From Acidimicrobiia bacterium (lineage in GTDB: Bacteria > Actinomycetota > Acidimicrobiia > IMCC26256 > PALSA-555), in NCBI GenBank assembly GCA_017853455.1, contig JAFMJM010000050.1, forward strand, positions 1 to 12,722: a stretch of DNA of 12,722 nt, read 5' to 3'. The notes below the pieces were generated by a model. The model did not search any database, was not told the DNA's origin, and saw nothing but the letters and a program-made list of their open reading frames with translations. How positions within the stretch are numbered: the stretch's first letter is position 1; each line of letters begins with the position of its first letter. A program made the translations under genes and the position numbers. Below are positions 5,876 to 12,693 of the stretch, piece after piece.

Positions 5876-8292
5876 CGTCGGCCGCCCCGTCGGCGCCGGC
5901 CACCGCCGCCGCCACCGCCACCGCCACCTTCGCCGCGGCTCTCGTCGGCCGGGCCGAGGTCACCGAACTCCTCGCGGGCGGTCTCCTCCCAGGTCGACTC
6001 GAACGACACCGTCTCGCGGGAGGCACCCGCCGCCGGGGCCGGAGCGTCGCCCGCCGGGGCGGACGCCGCCGGGGCCGGAGCCGCCGCCCCACTCTCGTCG
6101 TCGTCGCCGACGAGCGAGAGGGAGAGCTTGCCCGAGTTGTCGATGTCGTCGACCCGCACGGAGACCGAGTCACCGAGATTCAGCACGTCCTCGACCCGCT
6201 CGATGCGCTTGCCGCGCCCGAGCTTGGAGATGTGCAGCAGGCCGTCCTTGCCGGGGAGCACGTTGACGAACGCCCCGAACTTGGTGACGTTGACGACCTT
6301 GCCCTCGTAGACCGCACCGAGCTCGGCGGTGGGCGGGTCGAGGATGAGCTCGACCCGGCGCCGGGCCTCGTTGACGGCGGTCGAGTCCTTGGACCCGATG
6401 GTGACCGTGCCGACCACGCCGTCGTCGCTGACCGCGACGTCGGCGCCCGTCTCGGACGTGATGGTGTTGATGACCTTGCCCTTGGGCCCGATCACCTCGC
6501 CGATCTTGTCCATCGGGATCTCGAAGGAGATGATCTTCGGCGCCGTGCCCTTGACGTCGTCACGCGGGGCGGCGAGCGCCGCATCCATCACGTCGAGGAT
6601 CTGGAGCCGGGCCTCCTTCGCCTGGTGCAGCGCCTGGATCAGGACGTCGGCGGGGAGTCCGTCGATCTTGGTGTCGAGCTGGAGCGCGGTGACGGAGTCA
6701 CGCGTGCCGGCCACCTTGAAGTCCATGTCGCCGAAGGCGTCCTCGGCCCCGAGGATGTCGGTCAGGGTGACGTACTTGCCCTCGTGGTAGACGAGGCCCA
6801 TCGCGATGCCCGCCACCGGCGCCTTGATCGGCACGCCGGCGTCCATCAGCGACAGCGTCGAGCCGCAGACCGACGCCATCGAGGTGGAGCCGTTCGAGGC
6901 GAGCACGTCGGAGACGACCCGCAGGGTGTAGGGCCACTCGACCGCGCTCGGCACCACCGGCACGAGGGCCCGCTCGGCCAGCGCGCCGTGGCCGATCTCG
7001 CGGCGCTTGGGCGAGCCGACGCGACCGGTCTCACCGGTCGAGAACGGCGGGAAGTTGTAGTGGTGCATGTAGCGCTTGCGGTCGTCGATGCCGATGGTGT
7101 CGAGCATCTGCTCCATGCGCGGCATGCCCAGCGTGGTGACGGTCAGGACCTGGGTCTCGCCCCGCTGGAAGAGCCCGGTGCCGTGGGCGGTGGGGATCAG
7201 GTCGACGTCGGCCGACAGCGGGCGGATCTGGGAGGTCGTCCGGCCGTCGATCCGGAGGCCCTCCTCCACGATCCGGGTGCGGACGACCTTCTTCTGGAGC
7301 GACCGGAAGGCGGCCTTGATCTCCTTGGCCCGGCCGGCGAACTGGCCCGGCTCGGCGTCGGAGCCGACGAGCGTGGCGATGAGCCCCGACTCGATCTGGG
7401 CCAGGTGGTCGTTGCGGGCCGTCTTGTCGGCGGTCGACATGGCCGTCTTGGTCTCGGCCAGGACGGCCGCGGTGACGGCGTCCATGACGTCGGGCTGGTA
7501 GTCGAAGTGCGGCTCGAAGGACTTGACCGCGATCGGGCCCTTGGCGACCTGCACGGCCTTGACCAACTCGAGCTGCAGGTCGATCGAGGCGCCGATCCAC
7601 TGCTTGGACCACTCCAGGCCCTGGGCCAGGACCTCTTCGTCGACCTTGGGCGCACCGCTCTCGTAGAGCTCCCAGGTCTTCTCGGTGCCGCCGGCCTCGA
7701 CCATCATGATGGCGATGTCGCCGTCGTGGAGGCGCCGACCCGCGACCACCATCTCGAAGGTCGACTGGTCGCCCTCCTGGTAGGTCGGGTGGGCGTGCCA
7801 CTCGCCGTCGATCTGGGCGATGCGCACCGCACCGATCGGGCCGTCGAACGGGATGCCCGACACCATCAGGGCCGCCGAGGCGCCGTTGATCGACGCGACG
7901 TCGTGGGGGTTCTCGAGGTCGGCGCCGAGGATCGTGGCGATGACCTGGACCTCGTTGCGGAAGCCGTCGGGGAACGACGGACGCAGCGGACGGTCGGTGA
8001 GGCGGCAGGTCAGGATCGCCTGCTCGCCCGGCCGGCCCTCACGCCGGAAGAACGAGCCGGGGATCTTGCCGGCGGCGTACATGCGCTCCTCGACGTCGAC
8101 CGTGAGCGGGAAGAAGTCGATGCCCTCGCGGGGCTTGGAGGTGACCACGGTCGAGAGCAGCGTGGTGTCGCCGAGGCGGACCAGGACCGCACCGTCGGCG
8201 AGCTGGGCGAGCCGACCGGTCTCGAGGGTCATGATCAGGCCGGCGTCGTTGACCGGGCCGGAGACGCGGATCGCGTCATTGGGGGAACTCAT
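5872..8292 (-). CDS. pnp: Polyribonucleotide nucleotidyltransferase (PNPase)
   Basis: PNPase degrades RNA 3'-5' by phosphorolysis as a ring trimer and can also add tails. The 806 residues show two RNase PH-like domains. The second has GTGLFQRGETQ (371-381), SNGSTSMASVCGSTLSLMD (466-484) and the catalytic segment EDAFGDMDFK, with D518, D524 and K526 matching the E. coli active-site D486, D492 and K494. A helical linker separates the PH domains, a KH domain follows (about 586-650, GPKG loop 602-605), then an S1 domain (about 657-728). After it comes an Ala/Pro-rich linker, a short acidic stretch and a tail of ten glycines followed by Arg/Gly residues (789-806). The ATG at 8292 has a strong AAGGAG 10 bases upstream. 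It lies downstream of rpsO behind a structured leader and is probably autoregulated. Confidence 0.98.
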   Translation of the reverse strand: MSSPNDAIRVSGPVNDAGLIMTLETGRLAQLADGAVLVRLGDTTLLSTVVTSKPREGIDFFPLTVDVEERMYAAGKIPGSFFRREGRPGEQAILTCRLTDRPLRPSFPDGFRNEVQVIATILGADLENPHDVASINGASAALMVSGIPFDGPIGAVRIAQIDGEWHAHPTYQEGDQSTFEMVVAGRRLHDGDIAIMMVEAGGTEKTWELYESGAPKVDEEVLAQGLEWSKQWIGASIDLQLELVKAVQVAKGPIAVKSFEPHFDYQPDVMDAVTAAVLAETKTAMSTADKTARNDHLAQIESGLIATLVGSDAEPGQFAGRAKEIKAAFRSLQKKVVRTRIVEEGLRIDGRTTSQIRPLSADVDLIPTAHGTGLFQRGETQVLTVTTLGMPRMEQMLDTIGIDDRKRYMHHYNFPPFSTGETGRVGSPKRREIGHGALAERALVPVVPSAVEWPYTLRVVSDVLASNGSTSMASVCGSTLSLMDAGVPIKAPVAGIAMGLVYHEGKYVTLTDILGAEDAFGDMDFKVAGTRDSVTALQLDTKIDGLPADVLIQALHQAKEARLQILDVMDAALAAPRDDVKGTAPKIISFEIPMDKIGEVIGPKGKVINTITSETGADVAVSDDGVVGTVTIGSKDSTAVNEARRRVELILDPPTAELGAVYEGKVVNVTKFGAFVNVLPGKDGLLHISKLGRGKRIERVEDVLNLGDSVSVRVDDIDNSGKLSLSLVGDDDESGAAAPAPAASAPAGDAPAPAAGASRETVSFESTWEETAREEFGDLGPADESRGEGGGGGGGGGGRRRRGGRR
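5875..5937 (-). repeat. Gly/Arg codon repeat at the pnp 3' end
   Basis: A trinucleotide-rich stretch of GGC/GGT codons (5899-5928, ten glycines) followed by arginine and glycine codons up to the stop. It encodes the PNPase tail. The mixed GGC/GGT codons argue against a pure slippage artefact, but the length could vary between strains by replication slippage. Confidence 0.8.
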
Positions 8293-8302
8293 CGGGTTGG
8301 TG

Positions 8303-8308
8303 CTCCTT
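8303..8308 (-). promoter_or_regulatory. Shine-Dalgarno of pnp
   Basis: The minus strand reads AAGGAG, 10 bases before the pnp ATG. It is one of the strongest ribosome binding sites in the window and lies about 30 bases downstream of the large leader stem, so structure or processing there could affect access to it. Confidence 0.75.
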
Positions 8309-8337
8309 GTTCACAGAGACGAGCCCGGCGGTTCCCA

Positions 8338-8394
8338 GTTGTCAGGGTCCGGGCCCTCCGCGTCTGCGGGGCCCGGGCCGAGGCGACTGACAAC
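8338..8394 (-). promoter_or_regulatory. Large stem-loop in the pnp leader, candidate RNase III site
   Basis: GTTGTCAG (8338-8345) and CTGACAAC (8387-8394) pair perfectly over 8 bases. Inside, 8346-8356 pairs with 8369-8379 over 11 positions with one mismatch, leaving a 7-base asymmetric bulge (8380-8386) and a small apical loop. This gives a double-stranded RNA of about 19 pairs, 45 bases upstream of the pnp start. In E. coli and Streptomyces the rpsO-pnp region carries such stems, which RNase III cleaves during pnp processing. The same role is inferred here. Confidence 0.6.
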
Positions 8395-8449
8395 CGACGG
8401 TGTCGCTCGTCGGCGGGTCCGCGGCCGGGCAGGGGCCCGGACGCGAAGC

Positions 8450-8472
8450 GGGGAGCGGACCGTCCGCTCCCC
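8450..8472 (-). terminator. Terminator-like hairpin after rpsO
   Basis: GGGGAGCGGAC (8450-8460) and GTCCGCTCCCC (8462-8472) are perfect reverse complements separated by one base, so about 9-10 pairs with a tiny loop. It begins 11 bases after the rpsO stop. No U-run follows, so it may act as an attenuator or protect the rpsO mRNA 3' end rather than stop all transcription. Some read-through into pnp is expected from the conserved operon. Confidence 0.5.
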
Positions 8473-8483
8473 GAGAGGTGTTC

Positions 8484-8741
8484 CTACCGGCGCAGGCCGA
8501 GCTCCGCGATCAGCGCCCGGTACCGGTTGACGTCGTTGCGCTTCAGGTAGTCGAGCAACCGACGACGCCGACCGACGAGCATCAGCAGCCCACGGCGGGA
8601 GTGATGGTCCTTCTTGTGGACCTTGAGGTGCTCCGTCAGGTGGTTGATCCGCTCGGTGAGCAGGGCCACCTGGACCTCGGGGGAGCCGGTGTCGGTCCCG
8701 TGGAGGCGGTGCTTGTCGATCGTGGTGGCCTTGTCGGGCAT
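8484..8741 (-). CDS. rpsO: 30S ribosomal protein S15
   Basis: S15 binds 16S rRNA early in small-subunit assembly. The 85-residue protein carries the hallmark TDTGSPEVQVALLTERINHL, then HLKVHKKDHHSRRGLLMLVGRRRRLLDYL with the rRNA-binding HHSRRGL segment, ending in YRALIAELGLRR. It is a few residues shorter than the common 89 at the N-terminus; no in-frame start lies further upstream before family similarity ends, so the ATG at 8741 is kept. The Shine-Dalgarno sequence is weak. A GC hairpin lies in the 78-base leader. It is followed by a hairpin and pnp, the classic pairing. S15 represses its own translation in several bacteria, but I cannot show that here. Confidence 0.97.
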   Translation of the reverse strand: MPDKATTIDKHRLHGTDTGSPEVQVALLTERINHLTEHLKVHKKDHHSRRGLLMLVGRRRRLLDYLKRNDVNRYRALIAELGLRR

Positions 8742-8776
8742 GCGAACGCTGGTGCCTTTGCCTTCGAGGAACGGGT

Positions 8777-8791
8777 CCGGCCGACGGCCGG
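8777..8791 (-). promoter_or_regulatory. Hairpin in the rpsO leader
   Basis: CCGGCCG-A-CGGCCGG is a 15-base near-perfect palindrome (about 6 pairs with a 3-base loop as RNA) between ribF and rpsO, 35 bases before the rpsO start. No U-run follows. It could be part of an S15-binding leader or a weak ribF terminator; function is inferred only from position. Confidence 0.35.
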
Positions 8792-8819
8792 AAACGAGAA
8801 GCGTACCAGGCCCGGCGGC

Positions 8820-9776
8820 TCAGCCCCCGAGGAGGGCCCGGGCGGCGTCGCAGTCACGCCCCATCTGGGCCACCAGGGCCTCGACCGAGTCGAAGCGCTC
8901 CTCCCCCCGGAGCCGCTCCACGAACCGGACCCGGGCCTCCTGGCCGTAGAGGTCACCGGCGAAGTCGAGGAGGTGGACCTCGAGGAGGGGGCCGTCGGCC
9001 CGCTCGTAGAACGTGGGCCGGCGCCCGAGCGAGATGGCGGCCGGATGCTCGACCCCGTCGGGGGTGACGTAGGTGCCGGCGTAGATCCCGTCGGCGGGCA
9101 GGCAGATCCGCTCGGGCACCGCCACGTTGGCGGTCGGGAACCCGAGCTCGCGGCCGCGCCGGTCGCCCGTCTCGACCACCCCCCGCACCTCGTGGGGCCG
9201 GGGTGGACGGGCGAACAGGCGGGCGGCGTCGGCGACCCGGCCCTCCCCGAGCAGCCGGCGGATCTCGGTCGACGAGTAGGGCACGCCCCCGGCCTCGCCC
9301 TCGATGGGCACGAGCCCGAGGCCGAGCACCTCGAAGCCCAGCTCGCCCCCCATCTGCTCGAGGAGGCGCACCGAGCCGTGGCGCCGGTACCCGAAGTGGA
9401 AGTCGGCACCCACGATCACCACCCGGGTGCCCAGGCGCCGGACCAGCACCTCGTGCACGAAGTCCTCGGCGGGCTCCCGGCTGCGGGTCTCGTCGAAGGG
9501 CACCAGGCACGTCCGGTCGACGAAGCCGGTGGCGTCGAGCAGCTCGACCTTCTGGTCGATCGACGTGAGGAGCCGCGGGGCGGACTCCGGGCGGACCACC
9601 TCCGCCGGATGGCGGTCGAACGTCAGGCAGACCGCCTCGAGCCCCCGGGCCCGCGAGATCTCGTGGACGAGGCGCAGCACCGCCTGGTGCCCGAGGTGGA
9701 CGCCGTCGTAGGCGCCGATGGTGACCACGGCCCCCCGGGGGTCACGTTCGAAGTCGTCGAGCAGGAAGGCGGGCAC
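8820..9776 (-). CDS. ribF: Bifunctional riboflavin kinase/FAD synthetase
   Basis: RibF phosphorylates riboflavin to FMN and adenylylates FMN to FAD. The N-terminal nucleotidyltransferase domain has TIGAYDGVHLGHQAVL (19-34), FDRHPAEVV (53-61), the VGADFHFGYRRHGS segment (122-135) and SSTEIRRLL (168-175). The C-terminal kinase domain shows GRELGFPTANV (208-218), LPADGIYAGTY (226-236), ISLGRRPTF (248-256) and EVHLLDFAGDLYGQ (266-279). The open frame extends far upstream through truB, but the protein begins at the GTG at 9776, 23 bases after the truB stop, giving 318 residues, normal for the family. An out-of-frame ATG 8 bases earlier is not the start. It sits in the conserved truB-ribF-rpsO order. 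Confidence 0.96.
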   Translation of the reverse strand: MPAFLLDDFERDPRGAVVTIGAYDGVHLGHQAVLRLVHEISRARGLEAVCLTFDRHPAEVVRPESAPRLLTSIDQKVELLDATGFVDRTCLVPFDETRSREPAEDFVHEVLVRRLGTRVVIVGADFHFGYRRHGSVRLLEQMGGELGFEVLGLGLVPIEGEAGGVPYSSTEIRRLLGEGRVADAARLFARPPRPHEVRGVVETGDRRGRELGFPTANVAVPERICLPADGIYAGTYVTPDGVEHPAAISLGRRPTFYERADGPLLEVHLLDFAGDLYGQEARVRFVERLRGEERFDSVEALVAQMGRDCDAARALLGG

Positions 9777-9799
9777 GTCCCCATTGTGCCGTCCCGGGA

Positions 9800-10678
9800 T
9801 CAGTCGTCGGCCGGGAGCACCACCGCCGGGCGCACCCCGCTCCCCCGCCGCTCGAGGACCGCCAGGAGCACCCCGTCGGCTCGGACCGCGAACGGCCCCG
9901 GGCCGAGGCCCTCGAACCGCTCCGGGGGCAGGGGCGACCCGTGACCCACGGCCCGGGCCTCGTCGGGGTCGAGGTCGACCGCCACCAGCCCGCGCATGGC
10001 GGTGGCCGGGTCGAGCAGGGCGGCGTCGGGTCCGGCCTCCACGGCGTCGAGCGCCACGGCGTCGGCGAGCCCGAACGCCCCCACCCGCAGTCGGCGCAGC
10101 GAGCCGAGGTGGGCCGGACCACCGAGCGCCGCACCGAGGTCGGCGGCCAGCGACCGCACGTAGGTGCCACTGCCGCACACGACGTGGAGCGTGGCGCGCG
10201 GGTGGTCACCGGGTGTGAACGCCTCGACCGTCACGGCGTCGATGCGCACCCGCCGCGGTGCCCGCTCGACCTCCTCGCCCGCGCGCGCCAACTCGTGCAG
10301 GCGTCGCCCCCCGACCTTGATCGCCGAGACCATCGGGGGCACCTGGTCGATCTCGCCGACGAACCCGGTGGCCGCCCGCTCGACGTCGGTCCGGGTCACC
10401 GGCATGGCGCGCTCCTCGAGCACCTCACCCGCGGCGTCGAGGGTGGAGGTCGCGACCCCGAACACCACGTCGCCGCGGTACTCCTTGTCGGTCTCCTGGA
10501 GGAACCGCAGGAGCCGGGTGACCCGACCGAGACCCACGAGCAGCACACCGGTGGCGTCGGGATCGAGCGTGCCCGCGTGTCCGATGCGGCGTTGGCCGTA
10601 GATCCGGCGCAGGCGCGCCACCACGTCGTGGGAGGTCCACCCCGCCGGCTTGTCGACGACGACCAGGCCCGAGCGCAC
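9800..10678 (-). CDS. truB: tRNA pseudouridine-55 synthase
   Basis: TruB converts U55 of the tRNA T-loop to pseudouridine and also acts as a tRNA chaperone. The 292-residue protein starts VVVDKPAGWTSHDVV and has the catalytic motif RIGHAGTLDPDATGVLL, with the nucleophile D39. KEYRG (65-69), PPMVSAIKVGGRRLHELAR (114-132) and the GTYVRSLAADLG segment (171-182) complete the fold. The C-terminal part resembles the actinobacterial extension seen after the core. The start is a GTG 4 bases after the nrnA stop, so it is in an operon and probably coupled. No Shine-Dalgarno sequence is obvious. Confidence 0.96.
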   Translation of the reverse strand: MRSGLVVVDKPAGWTSHDVVARLRRIYGQRRIGHAGTLDPDATGVLLVGLGRVTRLLRFLQETDKEYRGDVVFGVATSTLDAAGEVLEERAMPVTRTDVERAATGFVGEIDQVPPMVSAIKVGGRRLHELARAGEEVERAPRRVRIDAVTVEAFTPGDHPRATLHVVCGSGTYVRSLAADLGAALGGPAHLGSLRRLRVGAFGLADAVALDAVEAGPDAALLDPATAMRGLVAVDLDPDEARAVGHGSPLPPERFEGLGPGPFAVRADGVLLAVLERRGSGVRPAVVLPADD

Positions 10679-10682
10679 GGCG

Positions 10683-11657
10683 TCAGAGCGCAGCGACGAC
10701 GCGTGCGACGGTCGCCTCGACCCCGAGGTCGGAGGTGAACCCGGCGGCGAAGCGGTGTCCGCCCCCGCCGTTGGCCACGGCGATGGCCGAGACGTCGACC
10801 GTCCCGAGCGACCGGAGACTCACCCGGACCGAGCCGTCGTCGTCGACCTTGCACACGCACGTGACCTCGGCCTCGGAGGTCCGCCGCAGGATGTCGATGA
10901 GCCCCTCGACCTCGTCGACCCCGACACCGTGGCGGTCGAGCATGTCGCGGGTGACGGCCGTCCAGACGAACCGTCGCTCGGCGTCGAGGACCGCCCGGTC
11001 GAGGGCCTCGCCGAGGAGCTTGAGGTAGGCGAACCGGTGCTCCTCGAAGAGGGCACGCGACAGCGCCGGCACCGGCACGTCGAACTCGGTGAGGCGCCGG
11101 GCCAGGTCGAAGACCGCCGGCGTCGTGCACTCGTACTGGAAGCGGCCGGTGTCGCAGACCAGCGCCGTGTAGAGGCACACGGCGGCGTCGCGGTCGAGGG
11201 GCAGGGCGAGTGCGTCGACCACCATCTGCACCACCACGCCGCTGGCGGCCGCGGTCGGGACGACCAGGTTGACCGTGCCGAAGCGCTCGTTCGAGACGTG
11301 GTGGTCGATCACGACCAGCTCGCGTGCCCCCCGGGCCGCGGCCTCGAGGTCGCCGAGGCGGGCCGCCGAGCCGCAGTCGAAGGTCACCATGACGTCGGGG
11401 GCCGTCGGGAAGTCGGCGGGCTCGACGAGCAGGTCGAGCCCGGGCAGGTCGCGGTAGTGCGGCGCCACCCGGAACGGCGTCGGGAACGACGCCACCACGT
11501 CACGCCCCGCCGCGCGCAGCACGTGCATGAGCGCCAGCATCGACCCGAGGGCGTCGCCGTCGGGGTTGACGTGGCAGGCGAGCGCGACCGTCCGGGCCCC
11601 GGTGATCGCCGCCACGGTCGCGGCGAGGGCGTCGGTGTCGGTCGGGACGTCGGTCAC
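10683..11657 (-). CDS. nrnA: DHH/DHHA1 phosphoesterase, NrnA-like
   Basis: A 324-residue DHH-DHHA1 protein of the nanoRNase/pAp phosphatase type, which degrades 2-5-mer RNAs or linear cyclic-dinucleotide products and dephosphorylates 3'-phosphoadenosine 5'-phosphate. The metal-binding motifs are all present: HVNPDGDALGS (29-39), FDCG (93-96), VIDHHVSN (116-123, the DHH core) and CDTGRFQY (168-175). The DHHA1 substrate-binding motif is NGGGGHRFAAG (296-306). A GTG start lies 4 bases after the rbfA stop. The rbfA-nrnA-truB order is typical of actinobacteria and Firmicutes. Which of the possible substrates dominates cannot be read from sequence. Confidence 0.93.
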   Translation of the reverse strand: MTDVPTDTDALAATVAAITGARTVALACHVNPDGDALGSMLALMHVLRAAGRDVVASFPTPFRVAPHYRDLPGLDLLVEPADFPTAPDVMVTFDCGSAARLGDLEAAARGARELVVIDHHVSNERFGTVNLVVPTAAASGVVVQMVVDALALPLDRDAAVCLYTALVCDTGRFQYECTTPAVFDLARRLTEFDVPVPALSRALFEEHRFAYLKLLGEALDRAVLDAERRFVWTAVTRDMLDRHGVGVDEVEGLIDILRRTSEAEVTCVCKVDDDGSVRVSLRSLGTVDVSAIAVANGGGGHRFAAGFTSDLGVEATVARVVAAL

Positions 11658-11661
11658 CGGG

Positions 11662-12045
11662 TCAGTCCTCGGTGTGCAGCGAGCGGAGGATCTCCTCGAC
11701 GCGCTGCCCCGACTCGATCGCCGGGTCGAGCAGGAACTCGAGCCGCGGCAGGTACTTGAGCCGCACCTCGCGTCCGAGGACCGCCCGCAGGTGGGGGGCG
11801 GCGTGCTGGAGCGCCTCCCCGACCTCGGCGGCGGCCTCGGCCTGCTTGCCGAGGGCGGCGAAGTACACCTTCGCCGTGCGCAGGTCGGGAGCGACGTCGC
11901 AACCGGTGATCGTCACGAGCGACAGGCGCGGATCGTTCATTCGCTCGAGCTCGTCGGCGATCGACTCACGCACCACCTCGTTGACGCGCGCCGAGCGCGG
12001 GAACTTGCGCGGCGGGCGCTGGGGCCGGCTCACCGGTCTGCCCAC
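11662..12045 (-). CDS. rbfA: Ribosome-binding factor A
   Basis: RbfA binds the 30S subunit near the 5' end of 16S rRNA and helps late maturation and cold adaptation. The 127-residue protein shows the family pattern FPRSARVNEVVRESIADEL, then DPRLSLVTITGCDVAPDLRTAKVYFAALG (a type-II KH-like fold) and VRLKYLPRLEFLLDPAIESGQRVEEIL. Two GTG starts are possible, 12045 (used here) and 12033 (123 residues); both follow the same ACCGGTG context and neither has a Shine-Dalgarno sequence. The first start lies inside a 14-base palindrome. nrnA follows after 4 bases. The upstream gene here is yqgE instead of infB. Confidence 0.95.
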   Translation of the reverse strand: MGRPVSRPQRPPRKFPRSARVNEVVRESIADELERMNDPRLSLVTITGCDVAPDLRTAKVYFAALGKQAEAAAEVGEALQHAAPHLRAVLGREVRLKYLPRLEFLLDPAIESGQRVEEILRSLHTED

Positions 12046-12053
12046 CGGTGGGC
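12040..12053. repeat. 14-base palindrome over the rbfA start
   Basis: GCCCACCGGTGGGC is a perfect palindrome that includes the first possible GTG start of rbfA. As RNA it can fold as a 5-pair hairpin with a CCGG loop that hides the start codon. It could equally be a protein-binding site or chance in such G+C-rich DNA. Confidence 0.5.
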
Positions 12054-12120
12054 TGCCCGACGCTCGGGGACGGAGAGGTCGGACCGGACCGCGGCGATGG
12101 GCACCGGACCATTCTGCCCG

Positions 12121-12693
12121 TCAGTTCGAGGACGCGTCGTCGGGGGCGTTCGCGAACTGGGCGACGCGCCCCGGCTGACGCCGCAGCACCGCCCGCCACA
12201 GGGCGCGCGGGCGCGCCGTCCAGAGGTCGCCGGGCGCCGCGTCGAGCACGAACCAGGCACCCTCGGCGATCTCGCCCTCGAGCTGCCCGGCACCCCAGCC
12301 GGCGTAGCCCACGAACGCCCGCAGGCCCGTCACCCGTCCGGCCAGGTCGGCCGGGTCGGCGTCGAGGTCGACCGTGGCCACCCCGGGCCAGAGCCGTTGC
12401 AGGCCCGGCGGGTCGTCGTGGTCGTGGTCGGGGTCGACGTCGACGACGCAGCGGGCCAGCCCGATCATCCCGTCGGTCTGGACCGGACCCCCGAGGAACA
12501 CCACGCCGGGGGCGACGGCGAGGTCACCCCAGCGGGGCAGGATCTCGCCGAGGGGCGCGTCGGTGGGTCGGTCGAGCACCACGCCCAGGGCGCCCTCGTC
12601 GCCGTGCTCGAGCATGGCGACCACGGTCCGGTGGAAGTTGGGGTCGAGCAGGGTCGGGGTCGCGACCAGGAGCCGGCCACGGGTCGAGGGCAT
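12121..12693 (-). CDS. yqgE: YqgE/AlgH family protein
   Basis: A 190-residue member of the YqgE/AlgH (DUF179) family, widespread conserved proteins of poorly defined biochemical role. The family pattern is complete: GRLLVATPTLLDPNFHRTVV (6-25), GALGVVLDRPTD (34-45), VFLGGPVQTD (65-74), and RAFVGYAGWGAGQLEGEI (125-142) followed by GAWFVLDA. A His/Asp-rich insert (DPDHDHDDPP, 87-96) interrupts the middle. The ATG at 12693 has an AGGA 7 bases upstream and fits the family start. It lies 75 bases upstream of rbfA in the same direction and may be cotranscribed with it. The family call is certain; the function is not. Confidence 0.95.
   Translation of the reverse strand: MPSTRGRLLVATPTLLDPNFHRTVVAMLEHGDEGALGVVLDRPTDAPLGEILPRWGDLAVAPGVVFLGGPVQTDGMIGLARCVVDVDPDHDHDDPPGLQRLWPGVATVDLDADPADLAGRVTGLRAFVGYAGWGAGQLEGEIAEGAWFVLDAAPGDLWTARPRALWRAVLRRQPGRVAQFANAPDDASSN

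Noticed and set aside
6232..8550. A 772-codon open frame on the plus strand opposite pnp
   Set aside because: It is antisense to an unmistakable PNPase gene, has low-complexity Asp/Arg/Gly/Val composition, and no recognisable domain. Long antisense frames are expected in such G+C-rich coding DNA.
9777..10178. An upstream extension of ribF through truB
   Set aside because: It is in the wrong frame of truB, is Arg/Pro/Gly-rich, and RibF family similarity begins at about the GTG at 9776.
12030..12104. A remnant DUF503 gene before rbfA
   Set aside because: The 24-codon frame has only a vague resemblance in length and position; no diagnostic residues support a pseudogene.
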